Shown: in pieces, positions 1-8,008 of the stretch
Layout: each line of letters opens with the position of its first letter
How positions within the stretch are numbered: the stretch's first letter is position 1
Origin: Phycisphaeraceae bacterium
GTDB lineage: Bacteria > Planctomycetota > Phycisphaerae > Phycisphaerales > UBA1924
Direction of reading: 5' to 3'
DNA: 64,000 bases
Assembly (NCBI GenBank): GCA_019636625.1
Contig: JAHBXE010000012.1
Location: forward strand, 1-64,000
Notes under the pieces: generated by a model
Databases searched by the model: none
Told to the model about the DNA's origin: nothing
The model's input: only the letters and a program-made list of their open reading frames with translations
Program-made: the position numbers and the translations under genes

Positions 1-1
1 A

Positions 2-664
2 ATGCTGGAATACTGCGGCGAGGTTGTATTCCCTTCTCAGGTCCTGGGACAAGTGGTTGCGGTAATCGACAGTGGCGCGATGGATCGGTGCGTCACGTGC
101 GAGGACAAGGCGGAGATCGTTTGTGAACTCGTAAATGCGGCCCTCGTCGACTATTCCCCGCGCTTTCGAGGGCCATTTTCGTTGCTGTACTGCACGCGAT
201 CCGGGGTGGGCATGTCTTCTACGTTTGCGTGTTTTGAGATCGCTGCACCGGGTGGGACTGCTTTGGCGAATCCCCCGCGTGTCAAATTGCCGGACGAGTC
301 GGGGGTGTTCGCCATCCGTGGTTCAGGCTCCAAAGCCATCTCCAACGCGGCCTCGCGTTGGAGCGAGACTCATCCCGCTGGAGGTCGAACAAGTCGAGCG
401 ACATTTGGAGGTTTCTGCGATGCAGTTCGCTCCGGGAATGATCCCGCCACGGGCGGTTCGCCTCAGCTTGTAGGACTCTATCGCAAGGGGCCTGCGCAGA
501 CCTACGGAGTGGTTTGGGAGGGAAGAGCGTTTGTGTTCGGCATGGACGTGGGGTCATGCCGCGCCCCTGAGATTGAGTGGCGAAACGAGCAATTCGAACG
601 GGTAGATCAACGAGGACTGCTAGTTGAAGGAGCCCAACGCCAGCCCCGCCCGCGAGACGCTTAG
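2..664 (+). CDS. Hypothetical protein, possibly 5'-truncated by the window edge
   Basis: The frame is open from the window edge, so the first ATG at base 2 may be internal and the 220 residues a minimum. I do not recognise the family. The C-terminal part contains GGSPQLVGLYRKGPAQTYGV and VWEGRAFVFG, alternating small and hydrophobic strands reminiscent of Ntn-hydrolase (proteasome-like) beta-sandwich proteins. That resemblance is weak and no catalytic nucleophile can be assigned. No signal peptide or membrane segment is visible. Base composition looks less GC-rich than the genes to the right, and a tRNA/tmRNA-like 3' fragment follows, so horizontal acquisition is possible. Confidence 0.6.
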   Translation: MLEYCGEVVFPSQVLGQVVAVIDSGAMDRCVTCEDKAEIVCELVNAALVDYSPRFRGPFSLLYCTRSGVGMSSTFACFEIAAPGGTALANPPRVKLPDESGVFAIRGSGSKAISNAASRWSETHPAGGRTSRATFGGFCDAVRSGNDPATGGSPQLVGLYRKGPAQTYGVVWEGRAFVFGMDVGSCRAPEIEWRNEQFERVDQRGLLVEGAQRQPRPRDA

Positions 665-997
665 TGCCGTCGTGGCTAAACGCGATTCACGCGAGTAGGA
701 GCGCGGCGACCGGGGTGTCAGAGTGCGGCCAATAGCGGCTTGATTCCCGCCTCCCACACCCTAACACCCTCCAAGAAAAGTTCTATTGGTGTACTGTCAC
801 CCCGATTCACGCGTAGAGCCCCGCAGGTCAAGGACTTGCGGGGTTGTCGCTTTTGAGCGTGTGAACCTTGTTTCCCCCTCCACTTTTTACGGTGCTTGGT
901 CGGCGGCTCGATGCCCATCTGTCGAACCAATAGACGGGGCGCGGAGCTTTGAAGCGCTCCCGCTGATCGCCTGGCCCGAACCGGCATAACGTCGGGC
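665..997. other. Intergenic region with a tRNA/tmRNA-like 3' fragment and a hairpin
   Basis: No convincing gene is seen. Bases 735-760 resemble the T-arm and acceptor end of a tRNA or tmRNA: GCGGCTTGATTCCCGCC followed by CTCCCACACC. Compared with a standard T-arm, one loop base is missing and one stem base is changed. No intact tRNA body lies upstream. Bases 819-825 (CCCCGCA) and 837-843 (TGCGGGG) form a 7-bp hairpin followed by TTGTCGCTTTT, which could be a weak rightward terminator. Confidence 0.4.
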
Positions 998-1624
998 ATG
1001 CCGACCACCGATCCGCTTGTAGATGCGTACATCGCTCAGTCCGGAGACTTCGCAAAGCCGATTCTGAGGAAGCTGCGGGCGATGGTGCACAAGGCGTGTC
1101 CGGATGTGATTGAGAAAATCAAGTGGGGGGCGCCGGCCTTCGAGCACAAGGGGCCGCTGTGCGGCATGATGGCGTTCAAGAAGCACTGTGCGTTCGGCTT
1201 CTGGAAGTCCAAGCTCCTCCTTCGCGACAAGGACTCCACCTTTGCGAAAGCCGGGGAGAAACTAAGCTGGGGCGTCAAGGGGCGGGACCCCGAAGCGGCT
1301 CGCATCTCGCACATCTCCGAACTGCCTTCGGATGCGGTCTTGCTCAAGATCATCAAGGAGGCCAAGAGGCTCAATGATGAAGGCGTCGCGCTGCCGAAGC
1401 ACAAGGCGAAGCCCGCGCGACTGCCGGCGGACTTCGGAGCTGCGCTGAAGAAGTCCAAGAAGTCTCTCGCGAACTTCGAATCATTCTCGCCCAGTCAGAA
1501 GCGTGAGTACATTGACTGGATTACGGAAGCCAAGCGGGAGGAGACGCGTCGTGTTCGCATCGCCACCGCGGTGGAGTGGATCTCGGAAGGCAAGATTCGG
1601 AACTGGAAGTACCAGAAGCGGTAA
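998..1624 (+). CDS. YdeI/OmpD-associated family protein (DUF1801 plus OmdA-like C-terminus)
   Basis: The 208-residue cytosolic protein starts with MPTTDPLVDAYIAQSGDFAK. Residues about 20-125 form a DUF1801 (YdhG-like) alpha/beta domain with the typical IKWGAPAFEHKG and FGFWKSKLL segments. Residues about 140-205 match the OmdA-type tail (FSPSQKREYIDWITEAKREE and RVRIATAVEWISEGK). The biochemical role of the family is unknown; some members have been linked to bacteriocin protection. It lies 31 bp before another DUF1801 gene on the same strand, so the two are probably co-transcribed and may be interacting paralogues. Confidence 0.85.
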   Translation: MPTTDPLVDAYIAQSGDFAKPILRKLRAMVHKACPDVIEKIKWGAPAFEHKGPLCGMMAFKKHCAFGFWKSKLLLRDKDSTFAKAGEKLSWGVKGRDPEAARISHISELPSDAVLLKIIKEAKRLNDEGVALPKHKAKPARLPADFGAALKKSKKSLANFESFSPSQKREYIDWITEAKREETRRVRIATAVEWISEGKIRNWKYQKR

Positions 1625-1655
1625 ACACTCTCAGCCGACACGGAGTCCGCGATCA

Positions 1656-2051
1656 ATGTCGATTCCCCAGGAAATCCGCGACTACAACGCCGCGCAATCG
1701 CCGAGCGACAAGCGAATCTGCGACGCCCTCGCCAAGGCCATCGACCGGCACCTTCCCGGCGCGGAGAGCAAGATCTGGCACCGGCATCCCGTGTGGTTTC
1801 TGGATGGCAATCCCATCGCGGGGTACAGCAAGCTCAAGGACTGCATCCGGCTGTTGTTCTGGAGCGGCCAGTCGTTTGACGAGCCGGAGTTGCAGAAGGA
1901 GGGGAGTTTCAAGGCCGCGGAAGCGAGGTTCACCTCTGTCAAGCAGATTGTGCCCGCCGATCTCAAGCGTTGGCTCGCCAAGGCGGCGGAGATTCAGTGG
2001 GATTACAAGAACATCGTGAAGCGCAAGGGGAAGTTGGTGCGGTTGAAGTGA
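1656..2051 (+). CDS. DUF1801 domain protein
   Basis: This 131-residue protein is a single DUF1801 domain, with IWHRHPVWFLDGNPIAGYSK and CIRLLFWSGQSFDEPEL as the characteristic strands. I chose the ATG at 1656 because the conserved fold begins there; the open frame extends to 1503 but that part overlaps the preceding gene and shows no family-like sequence. It has no signal peptide. It follows a YdeI-family gene that carries the same domain, so a small two-gene operon is likely. Function is unknown. Confidence 0.83.
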   Translation: MSIPQEIRDYNAAQSPSDKRICDALAKAIDRHLPGAESKIWHRHPVWFLDGNPIAGYSKLKDCIRLLFWSGQSFDEPELQKEGSFKAAEARFTSVKQIVPADLKRWLAKAAEIQWDYKNIVKRKGKLVRLK

Positions 2052-2127
2052 TGGCATCAGCGTTCTCGTGTTGTCACTATCCCGCATTCCGAGAACACCT
2101 GTTACACTTGACAGGTCTCCCTCCATC

Positions 2128-2622
2128 ATGGAAACACAAATGGGCATGTTTCGATTGATCGTCTGCGTGGCCGGTGTGGCACTGTGCGGTTGCGCCGCGA
2201 CCCCCGCTGGTCCAACCAACTCAACGCCTGAAGGTTCCGCCGCCTTACAGCTCGGCAACTTCTCCGTAAGCCTCACCGTCAAGGATCTCGCCGCCTCCCG
2301 CGCGTTCTATGAAAAACTTGGCTTCAAGCCCATTGGTGGCGATCAGAAGAAGTGGCTCATTCTCCAGAACGACACCGCCACCATTGGCCTGTTTCAAGGC
2401 ATGTTCGACAAGAACACGCTGACGTTCAATCCAGGATGGGACCGTTCCACCAAGACCCTGCCATCATTCGAGGATGTGCGCGACATCCAGAAGCGCCTCA
2501 AGACCGCCGGAATCACGATCACAACCGAAGCCGATCCCTCCTCGACCGGCCCCGCCTTCATCACGCTCGTCGATCCTGACGGCAACCCGATCCTGATCGA
2601 TCAGCATGTGCCTCGCCCGTGA
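2128..2622 (+). CDS. Glyoxalase/VOC-fold lipoprotein
   Basis: The 164-residue product begins with a lipoprotein signal peptide (LIVCVAGVALCGCAA, lipobox L-C-G-C), so it is probably exported and lipid-anchored. The mature part is a vicinal-oxygen-chelate domain: LGNFSVSLTVKDLAASRAFY opens the first beta-alpha-beta module and FITLVDPDGNPILIDQH closes the second. Most VOC proteins are cytosolic, so a lipid-anchored one is uncommon. Likely metal ligands cannot be fixed from sequence alone. The ATG at 2128 fits the signal peptide better than one 60 bases upstream. Confidence 0.8.
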   Translation: METQMGMFRLIVCVAGVALCGCAATPAGPTNSTPEGSAALQLGNFSVSLTVKDLAASRAFYEKLGFKPIGGDQKKWLILQNDTATIGLFQGMFDKNTLTFNPGWDRSTKTLPSFEDVRDIQKRLKTAGITITTEADPSSTGPAFITLVDPDGNPILIDQHVPRP

Positions 2623-2684
2623 TACCATCGACTCCCTGCGACGACGAAGTGTGTTGAACCTCTGCGGACACTCACGGGACAACC

Positions 2685-3137
2685 ATGAACACCCTGCCCT
2701 CCACCATCATCGTCCCTCCGACGGCCGGCCAAGCTCTTCGCGCTTTCGGCGATGAAATCACACCCGTCCTGACTGGCGCCCAGACCAACGGTCAATACTC
2801 CATGTTCAGGACGGTCACCCCGCCCGGCGGGGGGCCGCCGCCGCACCGTCACATGAACGAGGATGAGTGGTTCCTCGTGGTCGAAGGCCGGGCCGAGTTC
2901 TTCAGGGACGGCGTGTGGACTGAAGTCCCGGTGGGCACCGTGGTGTACACGCCCCGCGGCGTTGTCCATTCGTTCCGCAACGCGGGCACCACGCCCCTCC
3001 GCATGGTGCTCCACACCGCGCCATCCGGCTTTGAGAACTTCTTTGCCCGTGCCGCGGCGGAGTGTGCGAAGCCCGGTCCTCCGGATATGCCCCGCCTGAT
3101 TCAGATTGCCGCGGAACACGGGATCTACTTCGCGTAA
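2685..3137 (+). CDS. Cupin domain protein
   Basis: The 150-residue protein is a single-domain cupin. Motif 1 is HRHMNEDEWFLVVEG (H-x-H-x4-E-x6-G) and motif 2 is GTVVYTPRGVVHSFRN (G-x5-P-x-G-x2-H-x3-N), so both histidine-rich metal-binding motifs are intact. No signal peptide is present. Small cupins range from isomerases and dioxygenases to sensors, and nothing here picks the substrate. The gene ends 17 bp from the stop of the convergent TetR gene and stands alone on its strand. Confidence 0.88.
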   Translation: MNTLPSTIIVPPTAGQALRAFGDEITPVLTGAQTNGQYSMFRTVTPPGGGPPPHRHMNEDEWFLVVEGRAEFFRDGVWTEVPVGTVVYTPRGVVHSFRNAGTTPLRMVLHTAPSGFENFFARAAAECAKPGPPDMPRLIQIAAEHGIYFA

Positions 3138-3153
3138 AGCCCGGACTTCGGAC

Positions 3154-3795
3154 CTACCTGCTCATCGCCGCATGGACGAGCGACTCAATCATCCATCGCT
3201 TGACACGCCGCGCCTCTTTCGCCTCCATCCGCAGCACATCCTGAAACACGATCATCGATTCCGTGCCGAACACCAGCGCAAGCGCCGCGCAGAGTCGCGT
3301 GTAACGGGCCTCGCTCATGGCAGCCTTGGCAGGTTCGAGCGCCGCCGCGATGAGGGCCGACCGCCGATTCTGGCGAACAGGAACTTCCGTCGCCTCATGT
3401 CGGCCTTCCAGACTGCCGCGCTCCAGGCTCGCCGCCAGCATGGCGCGCAGCGGGCCCTCGTACCGGTAGCAGACTTCGTGCAACGCCGCTTCCGCTCGAT
3501 CGACTCTCGACACGACGTCCGTCGATCGATCCTCGGCGAACAACGCCGCTCCATCCGGCACGGCCTCATCGACCATCGCCTCAAACAGCAACGCCTCGAT
3601 CGTCGGAAAGTACCTGTACGCGGTCGCACGCGACACCATCGCCTCCGCCGCGACTTCATCCATGTCCGGCGTTCGCCCGGACTTCATCAGCTTCGCCGCC
3701 GCCGCGAGCAGGTCCTTCCGCGTCCGGCGGCGCTGGTTGTCCCTCCCCGGCTTGGGCGCGTGCTTCGTGCCGTTATGTGCCACATGCTTCGCCAT
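3154..3795 (-). CDS. TetR/AcrR-family transcriptional regulator
   Basis: The 213-residue regulator has an N-terminal TetR helix-turn-helix (MDEVAAEAMVSRATAYRYF) followed by an all-helical ligand-binding domain with little family conservation. The ATG at 3795 is chosen because it follows the stop of the upstream NTF2-like gene by 2 bp. It is the third gene of a leftward operon (GNAT, NTF2-like, TetR). A 16-bp inverted repeat sits inside the operon promoter near 5135-5150, so it most likely represses its own operon. The inducing ligand is unknown. Confidence 0.9.
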   Translation of the reverse strand: MAKHVAHNGTKHAPKPGRDNQRRRTRKDLLAAAAKLMKSGRTPDMDEVAAEAMVSRATAYRYFPTIEALLFEAMVDEAVPDGAALFAEDRSTDVVSRVDRAEAALHEVCYRYEGPLRAMLAASLERGSLEGRHEATEVPVRQNRRSALIAAALEPAKAAMSEARYTRLCAALALVFGTESMIVFQDVLRMEAKEARRVKRWMIESLVHAAMSR

Positions 3796-3797
3796 GC

Positions 3798-4220
3798 TCA
3801 ATCCTGCGGGAGCTGCTGCATGATCGCCGCCATGTCCAGCCATACCTGCTCACGCTGAATGTGCCCATCGGGCGAGAACTCAACCACGTGCAGAATGCGG
3901 AACTTCAAAGGCCGATTCCTGCCCTCAAGCCCGAAGGGCTTCCCCGGCGCCCGCCCCTCCCACATCGACTCATCCACCATGAACCCATCGCCGTAGAGCC
4001 GCTTGATCACCTTCACGGAACTCTCCGCCAGGTCGGCAAACATCCGCGTGTAAAACTCGCGAGCCCGGTCACGCCCCCGCGTCGGCCCTGTCGGATACCC
4101 CACGATGTCATGCACCGCATCGGGCGCCAGCGTCGCCACCACCCCTTCCACATTGTCCGACGCCTCAAACCCGAAGTGCTCCTCGATCTTCCGGTCCATC
4201 TGTTCACGTGTCAGCGACAT
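3798..4220 (-). CDS. NTF2-like/SnoaL-fold protein
   Basis: The 140-residue protein shows the cone-shaped NTF2-like fold: an N-terminal helix (REQMDRKIEEHFGFEASDN), the segment VEGVVATLAPDAVHDIVG where an acidic or histidine residue often lines the pocket, and C-terminal strands ending in REQVWLDMAAIMQQL. Relatives are ester cyclases, dehydratases or binding proteins; the substrate here is unknown. It is the middle gene of the GNAT/NTF2/TetR operon, with 15 bp to the gene before it and 2 bp to the gene after it. Confidence 0.82.
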   Translation of the reverse strand: MSLTREQMDRKIEEHFGFEASDNVEGVVATLAPDAVHDIVGYPTGPTRGRDRAREFYTRMFADLAESSVKVIKRLYGDGFMVDESMWEGRAPGKPFGLEGRNRPLKFRILHVVEFSPDGHIQREQVWLDMAAIMQQLPQD

Positions 4221-4235
4221 GGCTCCCTCTTTCGT

Positions 4236-5090
4236 TCAGTTCAGGATCGACGGCATCCACACGCCCCGCGGCGGTGTGTACGGCCCGACCGTCATGTAGC
4301 TCATCACTTTCACCGTCCTGCACCCACGCCGAAGCAGTTCCCGATAGAACGACCCCTGGCTCAGCGGCGCGAATATCCGGTGAAACATCGCCGGCGCCGT
4401 CGTGGCGGCATGGCCCACCAATGCCGCCATGCTTTCCACGTCCGGCCCGAACCCATGCCCCATGAACCCGGGCAGCAGATAGGCCGTCACTTCTCCACGC
4501 GATTCCCGTACGAACGCCGGCAGACCTGCGGCCAGTGCGGACTCCGCCTCTCGCCGGCGCGAGGCGCCATACTGACGCTCCGCGATCCGCTCCACCGAAT
4601 CCAGATCCCTCGAACGCATCGGCCTGCACGCCGAATCCCCCTTTCCGCCCGCCAACATGATCGCCACCGAATCGCGCCATTCGAAGCCCAGCGAGGTGTA
4701 CAGGGAGAGCGAAGTGGTGTTAATCGCTTCCTGGAGCAGCCGCACCTGCTGAACGCCCCGCCGCGACGCCTCTTCCAGCACCGCCCGCATCAGCGCCTTG
4801 CCAACGCCGGCGCCTTGGCAAGCTGGATCCACCGTGATCGGCCCGACCCCCGCCACCTCATCCACGAACGAAATGAAGTTCGACCCCACCAGCCGCCCAT
4901 CCACCCTCGCGGCGAACCCCGCAAATGCCGGATTCGACGCCAGCATCCCGATCACCATCTCCGCCGTTTCCAAAGAGTCAAAGTCCCGAGGCGTTGAATG
5001 CCGCTCATGAAGGGCCCCGAATGCCTCGTAGCAGATCCGGGCAAGCGGCTTCACATCCGCTGCCACGACGGGGCGAAGGTCAATGGTCAT
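4236..5090 (-). CDS. GNAT-family N-acetyltransferase
   Basis: The 284-residue protein has a complete GNAT acetyl-CoA-binding domain in residues about 5-165. The V/I-x-P-x-x-Q-x-x-G-x-G/A loop appears as ITVDPACQGAGVGKALM, followed by NTTSLSLYTSLGFEWRDS. The C-terminal ~120 residues look like a second, degenerate acetyltransferase-like half. The ATG at 5090 has a GGAG about 10 bp upstream; an upstream in-frame start would lie inside the promoter. It leads a leftward operon ending in a TetR gene, so it may act on the compound the regulator senses. Confidence 0.87.
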   Translation of the reverse strand: MTIDLRPVVAADVKPLARICYEAFGALHERHSTPRDFDSLETAEMVIGMLASNPAFAGFAARVDGRLVGSNFISFVDEVAGVGPITVDPACQGAGVGKALMRAVLEEASRRGVQQVRLLQEAINTTSLSLYTSLGFEWRDSVAIMLAGGKGDSACRPMRSRDLDSVERIAERQYGASRRREAESALAAGLPAFVRESRGEVTAYLLPGFMGHGFGPDVESMAALVGHAATTAPAMFHRIFAPLSQGSFYRELLRRGCRTVKVMSYMTVGPYTPPRGVWMPSILN

Positions 5091-5127
5091 CTGGAATCTC
5101 CGGTCGGAATGCGTATGAAACAAAGGT

Positions 5128-5156
5128 AGCATAATAAGACAATAGTCTCATGTCAA
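5128..5156 (-). promoter_or_regulatory. Sigma-70 promoter with overlapping TetR-type operator
   Basis: Read on the minus strand, a perfect -35 TTGACA (5156-5151) is followed after 17 bp by TATGCT (5133-5128), a good -10. The spacer holds the dyad TGAGAC-TATT-GTCTTA (5150-5135), whose arms differ at one position. It is placed where a bound repressor would occlude the polymerase. Transcription would start near 5121 and read the GNAT gene with a leader of about 30 nt. Repression by the operon's own TetR protein is an inference from position. Confidence 0.75.
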
Positions 5157-5334
5157 GTCTCGGTGATGTTGTTTCTCGCAAGACACGGTGCCTGCCGAGC
5201 CGCGGATGAGTATCCAGACCCCCTTCGGTTAGCCTGGGCAAGGTCATGCCATGGGGACAGACGAAGTTGTGCGCAACCTCGGCAGACGGTCCCGAAAGCC
5301 CTCTCCGCTGCCGCCGGACCGCGAAGCAACTCCC

Positions 5335-6729
5335 CTACATCAGAACCAGCCACACCCCAATCCACACCCCGCCCGCCACCATCACCACGGCACAATATCC
5401 CACGATGTCCCGGGCCTTGGCCCCCGTAATCGCCAACAGCGGCAGCGCCCAGAACGGTTGCAGCATGTTCGTGAGTTGATCCCCGTACGCGACCGACATC
5501 ACCATCTTCCCCATTGGGACTCCGGCCGCCATCCCGCTCTGCAGCGCAATCGGGCCCTGCACCGCCCATTGCCCGCCTCCCGAAGGCACAAAGAGATTCG
5601 TCACCGCCGCGGCCACGAACGTCAGCACCGGCGTCAGCCTTGCCCCGCCCGCAGAGGCAATCGCCTCCGCCATCATCCGCGCCAATCCCGACGCCTCCAT
5701 CATCGCCATGATCCCCGCGTACAGCGGGAACTGCAGGATGATCCCCGCACACCCCTTGGCCGCCTCCTCCGCCGACTTCCCGTACGAGCGGAGCGACCCG
5801 TGCAGCACCAGCCCAGCCATCAGCATCGCCGCGATGAACTCGTTCAGTCCGAACTCCATCAGCGACCTCTGCTGCACAAACCGCCACGTCGCCGCCGCCA
5901 GCGGCAACGCGAGCAGCAGCATCACCAGGGCGGATCGTTCCAGCCGGTCCGGCACCGTCGACGGCCCCGCCTCGCGACCGTCTTCATCCCCCGCGGCCAA
6001 ATCCAGGCCCACCGGCGGCGACGCACAATCCTCTGCCCGTTTCGGCGCCAACAGCGCCAGCATCACCGGCACGATCACCAGCAGCCCGCCCGTCACCACC
6101 AGGTTCATCCCCGAGAACAGCGACGCCGACAGCGGGACCGGCACATCCCCAAGCCCCGCCATGGCGCTCGCCGGCAGCACCTTCGCCGCCTCCACTTTCG
6201 ACGTCATCGACAACGGCGCCGACCCCGACAGCCCGCCATGCCACACCATCAACCCCGTATACCCCGCGGCCACGATCAGCGGATAGTGCACCGCCTGCCC
6301 TCGCGACCGAAACGCCCGCCCAACCTCCCGCGCCAGAATCGCTCCCGCGATCAGCCCCAGCCCCCAGTTCACCACGGCGCACACACACGCCGCGAACCCC
6401 ACCATCGCCGCCGCGCCCGCCGTCGTCCGCGGCACACCCGCCAGTTTCCGTAGCCCCCGCCGCACCACCGTTGCATCCGCCAGCGCATGCCCGGTCACGA
6501 GGATCAGGCACATCTTCATCGCAAAGTCCATCAGTTTCCAAAGCCCGGACCCGCCCCGCCACGAGTCCAGCAGCGCCGCCCCGCGCTCGGGAACCGACCT
6601 CCCACCCCAATCCCCAAACGCCACCGCCAGCGCCGCCGTCAGCACGGTCAACAGCACCGCGATCACAAAGGGATCCGGCACCACCCCACGAAACACGCGA
6701 GCAATCCACAATCCGAGTCGGCTGATCAT
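5335..6729 (-). CDS. AtoE-type short-chain fatty acid transporter family protein
   Basis: This 464-residue integral membrane protein matches the AtoE/TIGR00366 family, which imports short-chain fatty acids such as acetoacetate or butyrate. About a dozen hydrophobic segments are visible. Family-typical stretches are FAACVCAVVNWGLGLIAGAI, YTGLMVWHGGLSGSAPL, LFVPSGGGQWAVQGPI and SVAYGDQLTNMLQPFWALP. The ATG at 6729 precedes MISRLGLWIARVF, the usual family start. The gene is monocistronic and divergent from a lipoprotein gene. No acetoacetate-degradation genes are adjacent, so the substrate remains a family-level guess. Confidence 0.9.
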   Translation of the reverse strand: MISRLGLWIARVFRGVVPDPFVIAVLLTVLTAALAVAFGDWGGRSVPERGAALLDSWRGGSGLWKLMDFAMKMCLILVTGHALADATVVRRGLRKLAGVPRTTAGAAAMVGFAACVCAVVNWGLGLIAGAILAREVGRAFRSRGQAVHYPLIVAAGYTGLMVWHGGLSGSAPLSMTSKVEAAKVLPASAMAGLGDVPVPLSASLFSGMNLVVTGGLLVIVPVMLALLAPKRAEDCASPPVGLDLAAGDEDGREAGPSTVPDRLERSALVMLLLALPLAAATWRFVQQRSLMEFGLNEFIAAMLMAGLVLHGSLRSYGKSAEEAAKGCAGIILQFPLYAGIMAMMEASGLARMMAEAIASAGGARLTPVLTFVAAAVTNLFVPSGGGQWAVQGPIALQSGMAAGVPMGKMVMSVAYGDQLTNMLQPFWALPLLAITGAKARDIVGYCAVVMVAGGVWIGVWLVLM

Positions 6730-6830
6730 GATGGCCGACAGCTTACCCGCGACAAGATGGAGCCGCGGGGTTCCTTCTGCCTGACAGATCCCCGTCACCT
6801 CCTCTCACGCGTTCCTGTGTCGTGTACGTG

Positions 6831-6859
6831 TTGCATCCTCGGCGGCACACGTGTACCCT
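6831..6859 (+). promoter_or_regulatory. Candidate sigma-70 promoter for the lipoprotein gene at 6881
   Basis: TTGCAT (6831-6836) and TACCCT (6854-6859) are separated by 17 bp, and the predicted start lies about 15 nt before the lipoprotein ATG. An 8-bp palindrome ACACGTGT (6847-6854) runs up to the -10 box and could be an operator. This is motif matching only. Confidence 0.4.
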
Positions 6860-6880
6860 GCTCCACTCGGAGGGTCCGCA

Positions 6881-7726
6881 ATGCGCGAGTTCGTCCTGAC
6901 GATAAGCAGTGCAGCGTTTCTGCTCGCGGTTGCCGCATGCCAAACGGGCACGCCGAATGAGATGATGGGCCGTCCGGTCGGTGAAACAGCGCAATGCGTT
7001 GATGCCGATGCAGCGGGCAACGGCTGGATGGCCTTTCCAAGCGAACAGTGTGAAGACACGCCCGCCCCTCGTGTCGAGATTCAAGCTCTATCCCGGGTGA
7101 AGCCCCGCCACTCTGCCGCAGCTCTCGCGGTCGAAGCAATCGCTCGCGCCCAGTTCGAAGTCAACGATCCCGACCTGCCCGCCAGGGACGACCTCCTTGT
7201 CGTGTTGAAAACTGTGGTCCATGCGCTTGCGACGCCCGACTTTGACAGTTATCACCGCTTCATGTCGGATCGCGGGTGCGAACTGATCACAATTGTCGCG
7301 GCCCAAGCCGACGAACTTCGCGGGCACATGGACTTTGGTTACACGGGTACGCAGTGGGAGAAGTTGTCGCTCGAAGACAAGACCCGCGCCTACTGGTTGG
7401 CCGTAGACCAGCGCAAATCAAGATGGCTGTCGGTTGACAACGGAAGTGTGATCGCCACCACGAATGGGCGGCAACTCCCAAAGGCCGAAGCAGGCATGGT
7501 GTCCAGCCAGTGCACCTACAAGTGTCCCGGCAGCGAGTGCATGAGCGAGCGCGTCAACCATCGCGAAGCGGCCGTCGCGTTCGTGCACATGCGAGTGACC
7601 GGTCCGCTTGGCGAGGCGCCCGTCGTGCTCTGCTTTGTGTACAGCGAGACTGAGGGACGCTGGTACCCATGGACTGCCATGGTGTTTCACGGCGAGTCCG
7701 GCCCTGTCATCAATGTGCGAATATGA
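6881..7726 (+). CDS. Lipoprotein of unknown function
   Basis: The 281-residue protein has a lipoprotein signal (MREFVLTISSAAFLLAVAAC, lipobox V-A-A-C). GGAGGG lies about 7 bp before the ATG at 6881, which fixes the start. The mature part has a helical region (HSAAALAVEAIARAQFEVND) and six cysteines, including the cluster CTYKCPGSEC. C-terminal strands (APVVLCFVYSETEGRWYPW) look like an NTF2-like or similar sandwich, but I cannot assign a family. It is monocistronic; a repeat-rich intergenic region follows. Confidence 0.75.
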   Translation: MREFVLTISSAAFLLAVAACQTGTPNEMMGRPVGETAQCVDADAAGNGWMAFPSEQCEDTPAPRVEIQALSRVKPRHSAAALAVEAIARAQFEVNDPDLPARDDLLVVLKTVVHALATPDFDSYHRFMSDRGCELITIVAAQADELRGHMDFGYTGTQWEKLSLEDKTRAYWLAVDQRKSRWLSVDNGSVIATTNGRQLPKAEAGMVSSQCTYKCPGSECMSERVNHREAAVAFVHMRVTGPLGEAPVVLCFVYSETEGRWYPWTAMVFHGESGPVINVRI

Positions 7727-7754
7727 ACAGAAGCAATCGGAAGAAACCCTTCGC

Positions 7755-8008
7755 TTGCGCACCTTGAGCCCATGGCGCACCTTGTAACACCGCGCCGGTG
7801 CAGAATGTCATGGCCACATTTCAGCGCACAAAGCCGGTCGACGAACGGCCAGAGCCGCCCAATGCTCACGGTAGATCGCAGCGAGCTGAGCGCCGCCAGC
7901 GAACGAGGATTCCAACCGTGACGAGCTATCCCCGCGCCGACAAATCGCCGCTCTGAGGCCGTTCAAGGTGCGCAACCCCCGTTCCCAACACCTTGCGCAC
8001 CTTGAGCC
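7755..8008. repeat. Short dispersed repeat with core GCGCACCTTG (four copies, one inverted)
   Basis: The 16-mer TTGCGCACCTTGAGCC occurs exactly at 7755-7770 and 7993-8008. The 10-bp core recurs at 7775-7784, and an inverted copy CAAGGTGCGCAA lies at 7964-7975. The spread covers the whole region between a rightward lipoprotein gene and the leftward DUF1428 gene. I see no gene in the 220 bp between the repeats. Confidence 0.7.
7963..8005. terminator. Perfect 13-bp inverted repeat, possible bidirectional terminator
   Basis: TCAAGGTGCGCAA (7963-7975) and TTGCGCACCTTGA (7993-8005) are exact reverse complements separated by 17 nt. The hairpin lies immediately after the stop of the leftward DUF1428 gene and between convergent genes, where a terminator is expected. 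It lacks a clear T-run on either strand, so an RNA stability or protein-binding role is equally possible. Confidence 0.45.

Noticed and set aside
735..760. An intact tRNA gene at the T-arm-like sequence
   Set aside because: The body does not fold: there is no matching anticodon arm upstream and the T-loop lacks a base.
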